Assembly (NCBI GenBank): GCA_012295275.1
Contig: CM022666.1
Span: forward strand, 718,501 to 782,500
Origin: Chrysomallon squamiferum
Taxonomy: Eukaryota; Mollusca; Gastropoda; Neomphalida; Peltospiridae
Direction of reading: 5' to 3'
DNA length: 64,000 nt
In this document: piece by piece, positions 29,001 through 44,675 of the stretch
How the letters are laid out: every line of letters starts with the position of its first letter
Numbering within the stretch: position 1 is the stretch's first letter
The notes under the pieces: generated by a model
Database searches by the model: none
Told to the model about the DNA's origin: nothing
The model's input: the letters and a program-made list of their open reading frames with translations, nothing else
Translations under genes and position numbers: made by a program

Positions 29001-31253
29001 AGCAATGAGAATGGTGTACAAAAATAAAAATAAACTGATCAGTGTTAAATGAAATCTAGAAATGATTGTAAAATTATAATGACATTTAGGCAATGAGCAT
29101 CAAAAAGAAAGAAATGCATGAAGAAAAAAAAAATTAAATTAAAACAAAAAATAAATAAAAAGGATAAAAATCAAACTGATGGTTACATCAAAGACAGTGA
29201 TATATGTTGTTTTGTTTCAAGAAAAATTTAGTAAAATGGAGTCAAGTTCCTAATGAAAAATGCTGGGATTTCGTTTTGAATTCTGTATTATATCAAATTA
29301 TAAAATAATTGATAGAGGAAGACAGAAAATTATTAAGTTAAGTTTAAATTTAAATGGTTTTAAAGAGCAAAAGATGGACAGAATCAGAGAAAAAAATTTG
29401 GCAGATAAAAGAAAAGTAAAAATGAAATCAAGAGAGGAAGGCAAACAAAAAGAGAAATAAAAAAAACTCAGAAAGATCAAGAGAGCCAGAGAGAGTGAGA
29501 GAGAGAGAAGAAGAAGAAGAGAGACAGACAGAATGGCCTGGTCTTTATCAATTAATAGCAAAGTATATTTTACATTGTGTATCTTCTGATAAACATGAGA
29601 TCAAAACTACAGTTATGAAAGTATGTTGACATGAACTGCAATTCATTTCTCACAAATACACATGTATAAATTACATTATGATGTGAGAAAACTGAAATAC
29701 ATCTTTGCACTGACCAAGACTCACATTAATCATTTACAAGATGACAGTCAATTTTTATTTGATTTTATTAAGCCGAGATTCAAAGACATAAACGTGGTCT
29801 GGTTACAAAAATGTAGTGAAATGAACTGCATTTCTTCCAAAACAACAACAAAATTACTGCATGAATAAATTTAAATAAACTGACAAACTAATATAAGCTT
29901 GTATAAGTTCAAGAGAACTGAAATGCACCTTATTTCTACACCACAAGTACATATCATTTTGATAATAAAGTTTATCTTCTTTTTTTTTTTCTTCCATATC
30001 AAAAATGTGTAAAGAAAAGTTTAAACAGGTCACCAATGACGTAAATTAAAGAATGAACTTGAATTCTGAGGACTACAGATCTATGGTGAGAACTGTAAAA
30101 CATACAGTCGCTCCCTGACATAAGTAAAAAACGACATATGTAAACTGGAACTTATGTAAATATATCTTAAACTGGAACAGTTCAAAAGAACTTTTTCAAA
30201 ACTCAGACATAAAGAAAATGTTCTTCACTGTGTACAAGTGTTAAATTAAAGATTGCTTTAAATATTTTTACTGTGATCTGGAAGACATTTATCAATTCAG
30301 TTTGAGAAATAGAAGAAATTTTTTTTTTTAGTTTCCTTAAATGTTTTGTAATTAAAATTTAAAAAATTCTGAATAAGTGAACTGTAAATGATGTTTGAAG
30401 CAAAATATATTGATGGGTTTTTTGTTTGGTTTTTTATGTTTTATTTTGTTTAAATCCATGGCAACCTGTCTCTGAACCAATAATATGAGAATAAGAATAA
30501 AAATAAGAACAATACGAAGAAGAAGAAAAATAAGAAGTTTAAAAACAATAGTAAGAAGAAGAAAAAGAAAAAGAAGAAGAAGAAGAAAAATAATGATAGT
30601 AGCAGTAGCAGTAATCTGGTGATAACAATAATAATATTTTAAAAAAAACACAAAAAAACTCAAAAATCAAAAGATTAATCGGAAAATGACTATATACTGA
30701 CAAATCTGTAACATGCGAGATGTATATTTAAATTATGTAAACAAGCAAAATAATCAAGGATCATTAAACTGATAAAATGAATATTTAAAAACACTGATAT
30801 GAATGGTGCTGTTTTTATAACATTAACAAATTATTCAACGCATTTGCACTAGTGGTTTTAAGGTGAAAAAACAAAAAAAAATTGAAAAAAAAGAAAGAAT
30901 AAAATCAAGCAACATGCAAAAATGTATACTGAACAAAAAAATACCTGGGACCACTCCCTTTAGTCTACAAAACATGAACTAATGCTTGTTAAAATCTACA
31001 GAACGGTGTAAAAACTGATAACGAAACAAAAATCAGCTACGATATTTTTATAAATGCATTACAAAATAAAAAGTAAAATCGGTCTGACTAGTTCATTTGA
31101 AACAGCTAGAGGAAGTAAAAAAAAAAAAATAAATAATAATAAAATTAAAAGGTGGGTTTAATTTTGTGCATTTTAACATTTTATTAAATGAATAAATAAA
31201 TTAAATAAATGACTAATGAAACATAAACAATAAATAAATATACAAATCATAGC

Positions 31254-31306
<53 letters not shown>

Positions 31307-31847
31307 TAACAAATGATAAAAATGTAATAAATCAGTAATAATTTCAATCAGATATATAAATTTTCTGACATGCCATTTTTTGTTACAACAGAAACATATT
31401 ACATCTTAACAAGACAAATGTTAATAAAGAACTATGTTTTTAGTCTATATCAACATTCTTACATTCAGGCAAGTCAGTTTTGTTTTTTAAAACATGCAAA
31501 ACATTTTACTGAGTACAGTTTCTTTTTACAAAGACATTTTACTGTTTATTATTTTACAAACATATTTTACTGTTTGTTGTTTTACAAAGATATTTTACTC
31601 TTTATTATTTTACCAACATATTTTACTGTTTGTTGTTTTTAAAGATATTTTATTTTATTATTTTTATTTTATTTTACAAAGATATTTTACTGTTTATTAT
31701 TTTTTTTTAATATTTTACAAGGAACAATTTTGGAAGGGCATTTTACTGTATGTAATATTAAAATGTTTTTTTTTACAATGAATAAGAAACCACCTTTAGT
31801 GTTGAATAAATAAACATGTCCATGTTTTTCTGCTGCTGTTGCTGTTG

Positions 31848-31898
<51 letters not shown>

Positions 31899-32341
31899 CT
31901 TACTTATTTATTTACTTACTTATTTTAAAAACCTTTACAGATTCCTCATCTGAAAATCTATTAATGCTAATGAATTATTATCTCAGCTTTTTTCCATTCC
32001 AGCAAGAGCTCTCATTGATCTATCAAAGGTTATGGTATGTGCTTTCCTATCTATTTGAAAATACACATAAAAGAACTCTTGCTGGTTGTATTAGTCCATG
32101 AAGTCATGCAGTTGATTGCCTTGTTTATCTCCTACATAATCATTTCAAAATAACTTGAACAACATGCTATAACCAAAATACAAAAATTTCATTCACTTTT
32201 TTCAATATTAGATGTAATTTTTGTTAGATTAATAAAAAGAGATTTTTGTTTTGTTTTTCAAGTGTACATAACAATAAATTAGCATTTTTATATATCAAAA
32301 AAGAATTTTAAAATAACAGTTAATATCATTGTTTCTGAAGT

Positions 32342-32372
<31 letters not shown>

Positions 32373-35300
32373 GGTAAATGAGATCAATGCATTTATAAAA
32401 ACTGTCTGACATTTCATAAGAAACATCAAAATCAATGTATACAATCATTTTATTCCTATAAATTTCACATTTCACATACAATTAACTATTTTTGCGTAAC
32501 AACATTTGTTTAAAACCACTTCAGAAAAACCCAAATTTCTGTATTACACTTTTTAACAATTTTAAAATTATTCCCAGAATACCAAAAACCCTTACAATCA
32601 TCAATATACAATTTTTTAAACTCTTTAACTCACAAAAACCTGCCTTACTGCAACACATACCAACATCTGTGGGAGTGATTCCTGGCTCTTTGTTTTTTTT
32701 TTTGCTCAGTATACTAACCTTACTCACATAACTTTCCGGGTGTAGCTTTATGAGGAATTTCTTGCGTTTAAAACTAAGTTTTCTGATTTTGGCCCAGGAG
32801 AATGTGTTTATTTTGGTGCTGTTTTGAAAGACAAGGACACCCATGTGAGCCACAGCAAGATTGAGAGGCACACCTTCATGATCCTGAAAAACAGAATTAA
32901 ATTAAATTAAATTAAATTAAATTAAATTAAATTGAAGAAGAAGAAGAAAAGCTCTTCTTTTTTTTTTTAATCAAAAAGTCACATAATAACAGTAAAAAAA
33001 AGTTAATAATATTTCACAGAAAATGTCTTGAAGCATTAAACACGGATTCTTTCATTCTTAATTTAATCATTCGTTCATCATTCATTCATTGTTCATTCAT
33101 TCACATTTTTGTCATTCATTTACTTTTTCATTATTCTTTCATATATTCAGTCTTTCATCATCTGTCCATCATTCTTTATTCATTCTTTCTGCCATTATTT
33201 ATTCATCTCATTGATTCTTCATTCATTATTTCATTAATTCATTGATCATTCATTAATTCATTGATCATTCATTCATTTATTGATCATTCATTCATTCACT
33301 GATCATTCATTCTTTCATTAATTCATTCATTCTTTCATTTATTCCCTCAATCATCATTAATTCATTCATTTTTTAACTTTTTAAGTATCTTCAATAATGA
33401 ACATGTTTTGCCTTACAATTCTGAAATTCAATACCCCCAAAATATCTCACATAATAAAACTTGTCACAAATTCACTGACCTTTGCATGGTTCATTCGTAT
33501 CCCATACAGTTCAATTTTTCTCGCTGTATCTAGTAAATTGAGATCTGCCTCTGAAGGTGATTCTCCTCTGAAAACAACAAAAAAACAACAAACATTTCAT
33601 TTTATTTTCAAAAAAATCAATTTTATTTCATTTTATTCCAGTCTGAAGTGTTTAAGAAACCAAAATATATTGTGATTTACAGATAAAAGAAGAAATGAAG
33701 TATTGTTTTATTTATTAACATATTTTTGATGTATAGTTAAGATGTATAGATAAGAAACTAAAAAGGATGTCTCTATTTATGAATATAAATGAACATAGAG
33801 GGATAATATAGCATATATTGCATTTGGTACATCAAGTAAGTATTATAATTAATAAACAAACAAACAAACAAATAAATAAATAAATAATTCATTTATAAAT
33901 CTTGTAGTTGATAGTTTGTTATTTAATTAAAAAAAAAAAAAAAAATAGATATAGATAGCTAGATACACAGAGACAAAGACAAACAAATAAATAAATAAAG
34001 TTTTAAACAAATATAAAAATAAATAACAACAAAACAAATAAATAAATAAATAAATTATTCATTTTACATCTCCAGTTCAGTTGTTACTTGGGGGACAAAT
34101 CAAAAAATAAATAGATAGATAGATAAAATCTCAAAGAAAGCTGAAACACAAATTTACTTAAAAAAAAGAGAAGATATTTTATCATGTTGTTTTTGTCCAG
34201 AATCACCTTTCACAAATTTTTTGCTCCAATTCGGTGTTTCTAAGATCTGATCCATGGAATTTAGATAGGTGCAACTTTCCCAATATTATATTTCAATCCA
34301 GAAAAACAAAATATTTATGTTTTCAGTTGAAACAACAAATGGTTTGACTTATAATCATAACATTATAATCCAGACTTTGTTTATATAAAATGTTCTGTAT
34401 AAAACCGTTTCGACAATCAAAGGATTTTATGGATTTTTGAGGGACAATAATGATATGTGATGTATAAGATTTGGTGTCAGGTTAAATTTAATAATCACTG
34501 TTGGATGCTCTCACACTGGCACTTTCTATACATTAACCATTGAAGTTTTGACAAAATACTGCTTCAATGTACAAAATATTGGTTTAAGGAAACCAAAGAA
34601 CATAACTTAGGTAAATACCAAAACAATGTATTTTTATGGAAATTCTGAACATTTTCCAAAAAATGAAAGGATATTTAAAATCAAAAGGACAATTTTGGAA
34701 TGTTTTGACTACAATAGACTTGAATGGAAAATGAAGAACAGAATTCTGGTAAACATCAAAATTTGATGATTTTTACATTGACTTTTGAACACTCTCCTAA
34801 AATTAAAGGATATTTAAGAATCTCAATCAGACAAGAAACAGTTACAAACATGTTACTATATTCCAGTACCATAAACATGACAAAACCGTGGTTACTGACA
34901 AATGCAGTAATATTTGAAAAAACTGAAGAATTTCAAAGAATGCAGGTAAATAAGAATACCTTGAGCAATGTAGGAAGCAAGAAGAGCTGCAGTGTTTTCA
35001 CTGCATGGCATCACACCCTGCAGCAAGTCCTGTTTGATCTGCAGAGCAAAGAAATACCTGGAAAAACAAATAAAATACACATATATACTCAACAAAAAAG
35101 TTAGGTGTCACGAAATACACGAATATACTAAAACCAAAAACATTAGGCATCAGGAAATATATAAATAAACTCTGCTAAAACATTAGGTATCAAGAAAAAA
35201 AAAAATTCCATATTAACATTAGGCAATAAGCAATATAAAAATATACTCAACAAAAAAGTTAGGCATCACAAAATACATGAATATACTAAAACCAAAAAAG

Positions 35301-38300
35301 TTAGGCATCAGGAAATATATGAATAATCTCAGCTTGAACACTAAGGTATCAAGAAAAAAAAAAAATACTCCATATAAACCTAAGGCATCAAGAAATATAA
35401 AAATATACTCAACAAAAAAGTTAGGTGTCAAGAAATAGTTTTTTTAAGCAGAACACTAGTATATATTAAATGAAAATATGCTCAACAAAAAAGTTAAAGA
35501 TGATGAAAATTTTACATATGACAATATTCACCCACTTGCAGGTAAATTAAAAAATAATATATTTTTTTTTTTTTGTGGACAGAATTTTATTGTCAGTCAT
35601 AAATTTGAAGTTATTAAAATTAAAATACACTTATTTACACCACTCTTCATACCATCCTCCTTCAAACTGATGTAAAAAAAAAATCAAAATTAAAATCAAA
35701 ATAATTACTATCAGGCATATTTAAATTCTTTTGAATTTTAATGTAAGATCAAATGAATAGTAAAAAGTGTTTTTAATTACCATGCAGCAGGCTGAAGTTC
35801 TTTTTTTTTCATTTCTTTCTGTTTATTTTTATTTATTTATTTTTTTTTTTTTTTTACAAATATCTAGATTACTAAATGGTTTTATAAATCAATAGATATA
35901 TTATTATAGACTCAGTGAATTCTCAGAAATTTAATATATGATCATCACGTGTGTTGTTAAATATACAAAATCTAGTAAAAAAAAGTATTTTAGTATTCAC
36001 ACCACAAGTGGTTGCCTTTAAAAGATGTAATTTGTCTTTTCTTCACAGTGAACACAAAACTCTCAAGTTCTCAAACAGCAGCAGAGAAGATCTTATTGCC
36101 AAAACAAGTTTTTTATTTTCTTATTTTTTCCCTGCCCACTTAAATGGTCCATTTAGATAGCCAGCAGATGTTTATTACCAAGACTTCAAATTAATGGCTG
36201 ACATAAAAATGAATGGACATTCTGTTTTGTGTATTTTTACATAAATCAGTTTCATACCTCTCTATGACACTCAACAGCCTATCTGGGGGTTTTTTTCTGA
36301 TGGGGTGCCATTAAACATTCATTCATTCATCCATTCACTCATTCATTCATTCATCCATTAATTCATTCATTTTGTATTTTTCCTTTCTTTTCTCTACCCT
36401 TTCTTCATCTTTTCTTCCTTTTTTAAACACATCAGCTTTTCAAAATTCTCTTTCTATTTCTCTTTTTCTTTTCTTTTTTTTCCCCTTTCCCCATCACCAC
36501 TGCGAAAATTTGAGTGAACAAAATGACATGGATGGATGAATGTTCAACAACCTTTTACAAGAATAATTTTAAAAAAAAAACACCCACAATGTGTCTAGCA
36601 CATTCAACGAATTCATCTCAACACCTTTTAACAAGCAGTCATTTGTCCTCAGCCCCAGAATAAGAGATGGAGGTACGTTAGAAACTAATCCGAGTTTAAT
36701 TTTATTATTCTTAAGACCCTCATTCAAGCATGTCAGTGGTACAGCAACCCACATACAACAAGGACAAAGCATCAGACAGACAGTCAGGATTTATAGGTGT
36801 ACTGGGATGAATGGAAAAAGCTGCCCCCACAAAACTGCACGACTGTGTTTAATCAAGTAGACGTATCATGCTTTTGACACCCGTACGTTAGTTCATTGAA
36901 CGACAGGAAAAACTTTGTTATTTGAACTTTGAAACTGTTGATGTCGCTCTTAATAAGAGTAAGATATCTTTTTACAGAAATTTTGAAAATGCACGGGTTT
37001 CTGCTGAAGAATGCCAGCAAAAGATTTTTTATATCAACTTTGAAACTGCATATGTTACCGTTAATGACCATAAGATATCTTTTATAGGAATTTTTTGAAC
37101 ATGCTTATGTTACTTTTAATGACAGTAAGATATCTTTTATATGAAATTTTTGAAAATGCACATTACTCCTAATGACAGTAAGATATCTTTTACAGGAATT
37201 TTTGAAAATGCACAGGTTACTGTTGATGAATGACAGCAAAAGATTTTTTTTTATTTGAAATTTGAAACTGCATATTTTGGTGTTATTAGCAAGACATCTT
37301 TCATAGTTGAAGCTAAAATGTTACAGTTTACTAACATATTGTTTATGGTAACTTTAAAAACCATGTATGTTACTGCTAATGATTGGTGACAACAGCTATT
37401 TCAATGGAACTAAAAAAATGCAGGTTATTTTTCAGACAACACATCTGTTACGTTTGCTTTAAAAGTTTTAAAAGTACACTGAAATCAATGCATTGTGCAG
37501 TTACAAGAAAATGACAACACTGTGTTCAGCCAACCATGTATGTCGTGATTCTCAAATAACAATTGCTGCTATTAATAGATCTTTGAAGCTTGAGTCACAC
37601 ATAGCTGAAAGCAAACGTGTTGCGTAACTTCAAACAGGAAATCAAATTTGATCGAAACACAAAACGTTCTGAATAAAGGGTGACATGGTGTTTGGCAATA
37701 AAAGGAGGAAATTACAGCGTCTGACTACAAGTGTTACAACTAATAAAACAACAAAAGATTCCATGCACTGAAATTCTAACAAAAACAAATTACAAACAAA
37801 ACCACGCAGGTTATGAATACCAAACACCAGCAAAGGAAAGTTTTGAAATCGTAAGACAAAAACAGAGTATTAGTAAGTCCCAGTTTCTGACAGCAAGGAT
37901 TCTTTTAAGTCAGCTTACCTGGTGAGCTCGTCTTCGAGTAGGCCAGGGTCTGGAGTGTAGAACTTCACACAGAACTTCACTGGAGTGTCAGGAGAAGGCA
38001 GCTGTTTCAAAATAGGCTTGTCCCTGTCCATCCACGACTGCAAAAACATTCAGATGTAAGAATTCTTAGTAAAACCTTCAGACTTGATGTAAAATAAATG
38101 CAAAAAATAGTAAGATTTTTTTAGGGGTTTTTTGCTGATGATAAATACTTTTAATTCAAAAGGTAATTAATTTAATTTATAAATACTAACAAGAAGAAGA
38201 AATTTTACTTATTTATTATTAATATAGATATATTTTTTGTTAATTACATTTACTGTGTGATATGTTTCATTATCAATACAAATTTACAATCTGTGCAGAA

Positions 38301-41300
38301 GTAAAAATCTTAATCATTAAGCTACTCTCTCACATAAACACACACACACACACACACACACATCAACAGCATTAATGTAGTAATCACAATAAAATGACGA
38401 TGATTGTAATGGTGATGATGGTGGTGATAAAGATGATGATTATGATTGTTATGATGATGATGATGGTGGTTGTGGTGGTGATGGTGATGATGATGACAAT
38501 AATGATGATGATAGCAGTGCAGCACTTACCATGAGTTTATGTTCATCTTGAAACTGCAGGTCAAAGTAGTCTGCCTCCAGGAGCTGAAGATGCTGACAGA
38601 CACACTCCCACAGAGTCTCCCCCACAGCCTTCACCTGAAACACAAACACCAAACTGTCAGCATTCTGTCAGACACACAGACAAAACATTTTTAAAAATTC
38701 TCTGTATCCTGTTAACAGCCAAACTTACAGCCAAGAATTATTACTTCTTAGGGTTTGAGCAAAGGACAAAATTTTTAAAGATCTTAAATTTAATACACAC
38801 ATTCCTCAACCACCTAAAATCAACAAAAAATAACATATTATTCAAATCTAGAGAAACAGATTATTGGGATTAAGCTAAAGATGATTTCCTTTACATCCTG
38901 ACATTTACATTCCTTGACCATCTGAAACAAAGAGCAGATTTCTTCCCTAAATCTTCAACATTAAACAAAGTTACTGAGATGGAGTAAGGAAGATTTATTT
39001 ACAATTCAAACACACAGTTTCCCCAACTACCTGAAACAATAAGCTAATTCATTTTAATCTTGAGGATTAATCTACAAATTACTGGCATAGGGAAAGGAAG
39101 GTCTATAGACAGACTCTCATCGTTATGTAATCTTAAAGCATATGTTTGTAACTAGTTCAGGTTGTAAATCATCTCTTCATTACTGAGTTGAATATCAACA
39201 TGCAAGACAAAATTTCATTCTGATTTATGACAGAAGTAGCATTATACTGATGAAAGTTTGATTATATCATATCCCAGAGATTCTGTTGTATCTCTGTATC
39301 ATGATACACACACACAATTCAGTTGGATCAAAGTACATTATGACACACACTCTCTCATTGTCTCAAACACAATCATTACAGTTTGCTCAGTAGTGTCAAG
39401 TTATAATCTTTGTCTATAATTAATGAGCTGAGTTAATTAAGATTTCTACATTTCACTCCTTCAGTGTCAGCCTCAGTCACAAACAGCAGATTTTCTTCAG
39501 TTGTTCAATCAAGACCCACATCAACAAATGTCTGGGTGAGGGTAAGGAAATTATTTGGTTATATATTTTTATATAATTCCTTAAAAAATGTCTGCCTAGA
39601 AAACCTTTCTAAATACAGAAACAAAACTGACTTGAAGTTAAAAGCTACCAGCCAGTGTAAGCTACTTGTCTAGGGTAAGGAAGGATTTAGAAATTCAGAT
39701 AAATCCAGTTAAAATGTCTTTCATGATTGTGTTTTTTTTTTGTTTTTATCTGAGCATAAAAAGAGAATACTTTTATTAAAAACAATTTGTTGTAAGGAGT
39801 AAGAAAGATTTTTGTAAATGTTGGAGATTTAGTCAGTTCCTTTCAGACTGTCTTCTCTGAAACATGAAGAGTCATCTTATTTGCTTCATGTTAAATTAAA
39901 ACAAAATGATAAGTTACTGCAATGAGTTAAAAATAACTCTTATTAATCTAATTTATAAACGTTTTAATATTGGTCCTAATATTGAATTTGAAAAGGATGT
40001 ATGCTTGTAGAAATAAAGAAAAAGAAAACAACAATAAAAAATTAAATTAAAAAAAAAAAAAAAAAAAAAGGCATGCATACACAAAACAAACAAAAAAATA
40101 ATAATAAAAATTTCTAAAAGTTGCAGACCATTAGAAAATCGAAGAAGAAAAACATATTAATATATAATGTCTTATTTAAAACAACATACATCTAACCAAA
40201 AAAATTAAGTAAATAAATTTTTTTATTTTTTTATTTCCAAAACAGGTATTTAAGTACGACTGTAAAAAAGTTTTTAAAAAACCTAGCCCAACAAAAACCT
40301 GACTGTAATTTTTAAAATGTTTACATTTTTATTTATTTTTTTTGCTTCTGTACACCCGACTTTCTTCCACAATGAAATTTGAATCAGATCCTTCAGTACA
40401 CAATACTATTGTGATCTTATCTTTCTAATTCAATTCATAACTCAAATCCATGCAGAACAAATCCTCCCATTTCAATGAAGATTTTTAAATACACCTAAAG
40501 GACAGCATGTTAAAGTCATGAATAAGAAAACAAACAGAAAAGCTGCTGTGGTGTATCCTCACAATGACTCTTCTGTGTCAGTGACCCAGATTCTTGGCTT
40601 GAAAAGCTCACGTGGAGATGTCTACTTGTGTCTACCAATTAATGAGAGAAAAAAAAAAAAAAAAAAAAAAAGAGCTACTTTCATGCTTGAATATTCATAG
40701 TGGCATGCTTGAAGAACTTTTCTGCTTTCTGTGTACTAACTATAGCATCGTGCCCTGTTTAATGAAAAAAGGCATCAAATTTCTTTGCCTTCTTGTTAAT
40801 GACAAACTTGATAAAACTTTTTCGTCTCATTATTGAAATACTTTCTAAATCAGCACTGTCTTGTATATAATACTTTACAGAACTGTTCTTCTTCCTTTTC
40901 AGTTTGTTTCAGAGACTTTGAGCAAATCACAGTGCAGACTGCTATAAAATGCCCCGGATCTTTAAAAGCTGATTGCCAATTTATCAGACATGTCAGTGAC
41001 CTGCCCCTCCCCTCCCTTCCCACCCCCTCCCACCTTGTCAGCTCAGTGATTTCGTGTAAAAAGAAAACGCTGAGATGGTGTTAACAAAGTAATCTCCATT
41101 TTAGTTTCAGTCACAGCAGAGACAACAAACATGTCCCACTAGGAAATAATTTAAGGACAGAAAGACAGCTGTTGTTTATTTTTTACTTCAACTTTTGAAA
41201 GTATGAATGTAAGCATTAATTTATTTACAATTTAGAACTTAACATTAGAATACGTGTTAATAACAATTTTAAAATTAATTTTTCTCATTTTTAATAATGT

Positions 41301-41477
41301 TAATCGTTTTGTTTGTTTTTTAAACTCTGTATTTACAAAATGTGTTCTGGCTAAATATTCACATTACTTTCATCTCTTCGTAACTCTTAAGTATCTGACA
41401 TTCAGTTTTATAAACCATTGTTCTGTCATACTCCCAAATCTTCTGATTTTCATCTATATACATACATACAGACACAC

Positions 41478-41511
<34 letters not shown>

Positions 41512-43026
41512 GCACGCACGCATACACACACACACACACACAAACATACATACATACGTACAAACACCCAAACACACATGTAAACACACACATTTTATTT
41601 AATCACTTAACTATTTTCCCAAAACCTCTTCATTATTACAATTAAATATTTTATCTTTTATGATACCACCACACATATATAAATATATATAATACTTATC
41701 ATCTTTAACAAGAAATATTAAAAAAAATAAATATTAAAAATCCCACCTTACTGAACAACAGCACCCCTTTACAAACAGGATGTTCTTTATATATCTATTT
41801 ACCTTGGACGACCTACTTTTGATCTTATAAATAAACCTGTACAGCATACAGAAACGAAGGCAAACATAGAGGAATAGAAAGAAAAGAAAAGAAAAAAAAA
41901 CAACCACCCCGAACAAAGTAACAGTGTTCTTGCTTTGCGGTGAACAATCTTTTCTGGAGCAGTCTAACCTTTTTGTGTCTGGTAGGGGAGGAACAAATCA
42001 TCTTTTTTCACTGGGTAAATGTATGCAAATATGTGCAGAGACACATGCAAGAAAGTGTCCCAGTGCCATGAGGTTAACTTAACACAGTGGTGCGACAAAC
42101 AAAGCTGTATATCTGAATAAACATAATTAAATGGTATGGATTATTACTGGCGACATGTGTATCTGTTTCTACTGGACTGGATAAGCAAACAGGATACACA
42201 CACAAACTGGATACACACACAGGTATAGAGGCTGGTGTGCGTATCCAAGCACAGCTCAACAGAAACCGGAGGTAAAAAGTTATAACAATCATCACAGAAG
42301 GTTTTAAATTCAGATTTTCCGAATGAAGTACGATAAAGTACGAATCTGAATGATTATGGATCATATTACTACTGTAAGTACACTGTAACTTATAACTGAA
42401 CATGATGATAAGTTAATACTGTTTGTGTTACAGGAGTTTGTTATAAAATGATATATACGATTATCATTAATGTTACACTGTAAAGCATAGGATTAGCTAA
42501 TAACAAATTAATATCAAACAGGCATTTGTTACAACCTCATAAAATGATATACGACTATAATTTACATCATTATACACTGATAACTGAATATTGTTTTTGC
42601 ATTACAAAAGTTCATTAATCATTTAATTAATTAAAAAAAGTAAACATTTATCTTTCCCACAGCATTATAAAACAATGGTTATCATTCATAGAAAATACTA
42701 CAACAATAAACAAGTGTTCTCAAAATGCTTTATAAAGCTGCTGTTATCCACATGATATAAAAAAAACGACTATTGTTTACAATGTACCATTATAAAATGA
42801 TAAATGATCATCATTCATTATAAAAATAAGTTCTATGTATTCAGTCAATTCTCTTCAATACTCCTTTATTGGGAATTATTTTTAAAAATTTACAAGGAAA
42901 ATGAGTACAAGTTAGATTGAGATATTTGGTACAATTTCTTGAAAGGACTAGAGAAATAGAAATTGATTTGACAGAATTATATATACACATTCACTCATGT
43001 ATCTCTCGCACACACGCAAGCACGCG

Positions 43027-43070
<44 letters not shown>

Positions 43071-43698
43071 AAACATACACCAAGGAATAAGCAACTAAAT
43101 ACATTTTCTGTACATTTTATTTTATTTCAAAACAATCATTCTCATAAATTTTTTACTAAATGTCTTGGAAGTGAAAAATAAATAAATAAATTTAATATTA
43201 ATCAATGTTAAGAATATACTTTTCATTATCATTGTTGTTATCTGTACTTTTTATTTTTTTTAATTATTATTTATTATTATTATTATTATCATCATCATCA
43301 TTTTTTATATTTTATTTATTTATTTGTTATTTATTGTTATTATTGTTTTGTAATTTATAATGATATGATACAAGAAGATAATACTATTACCATAATTTAT
43401 TATTATTATTATGTAGTTAGATTATCCTCATCATCGTATCTAGATTCTGAGTATAACTGAATCAGCAGATGGTTAGATTATCCTCATCATCATATCTAGA
43501 TTCTGAGTATAACTGAATCAGACGATGTATCAGAAGATGCCTACACATTTGGATACAACAAACTTTCTGCAGCAAAAGTATCCTCCCTGTGGATAAAATC
43601 TCTTAATTAGGACTCAGGATCTGTGTCTGGGATAAATAATAAATAACAATGGGAATATTCAGAAATTAAATTATACAAGCCTAATTAGAGAAATCATG

Positions 43699-43787
<89 letters not shown>

Positions 43788-43917
43788 TACATGAGCATGC
43801 ATGCACCTGAATGCACACACACACAAAATACAACTACTACTACGACTTCTAACTACATGTGTACCACTACCACTACTATTACTACTGTTATAATAATAAT
43901 AATAATAATAGTTAACA

Positions 43918-43959
<42 letters not shown>

Positions 43960-43990
43960 TAGAAAAATAATAACAATAATAATTGTAGTA

Positions 43991-44042
<52 letters not shown>

Positions 44043-44638
44043 TAGAAAAATAATAACAGTAATAATTGTAGTAGTAATAATAATAATAATAATAAAAATG
44101 ACAATAATCATTGATAATAGAAATAATAATGGTAACAATTTCATTATTTACACATACAGTAGAAACTGTAAATCATGGGGGCCTTCTAAACATCTCAAAG
44201 CGCAGCTCACAACCTAAACAAACGTGTGCCTGTTTGTATCAAGATGATTGATGACCACCAATGACAGCACACAACCACACCTGAAACCTTTGAACTGAAA
44301 TACAGACACTGGAAATTCACTTTCGGACTTGACCACAGACTCTGGGCTTGGGATTTCATTAAACGAGACAAATTTTTCGCAAACCACCATTGTAGAGAAG
44401 AATAACTGGAAAGACATTAATCAAAGGCACATTTCTACATGGAATGATTTACTTAAAGGAACAAGCTCTGACACACCAGAGACTGTAATCAATCAGTGGT
44501 TACTGCAAATAAATCCAGTGTCCAATAACTCAGCTCTTTGATTTAATACCCTGAAGGAGAAAAACATCTTTCTTCAAATAAAGAAACTGTAACCAAACCA
44601 AACAGGTTGTAGCAGAAAATCTTTTAACAGAATATATT

Positions 44639-44675
<37 letters not shown>

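Noticed and set aside
31370-31781. Plus-strand frames rich in Phe/Tyr/Leu
   Set aside because: The periodic peptide (YKDILLF-like) simply reflects the 32-35 bp minisatellite.
34724-35104. 126-codon plus-strand frame
   Set aside because: It is largely intronic with decayed repeats and antisense to FERM exon 4; no homology recognised.
43701-44144. Minus-strand 147-codon frame
   Set aside because: Encoded by (CA)n and (TAA)n microsatellites.
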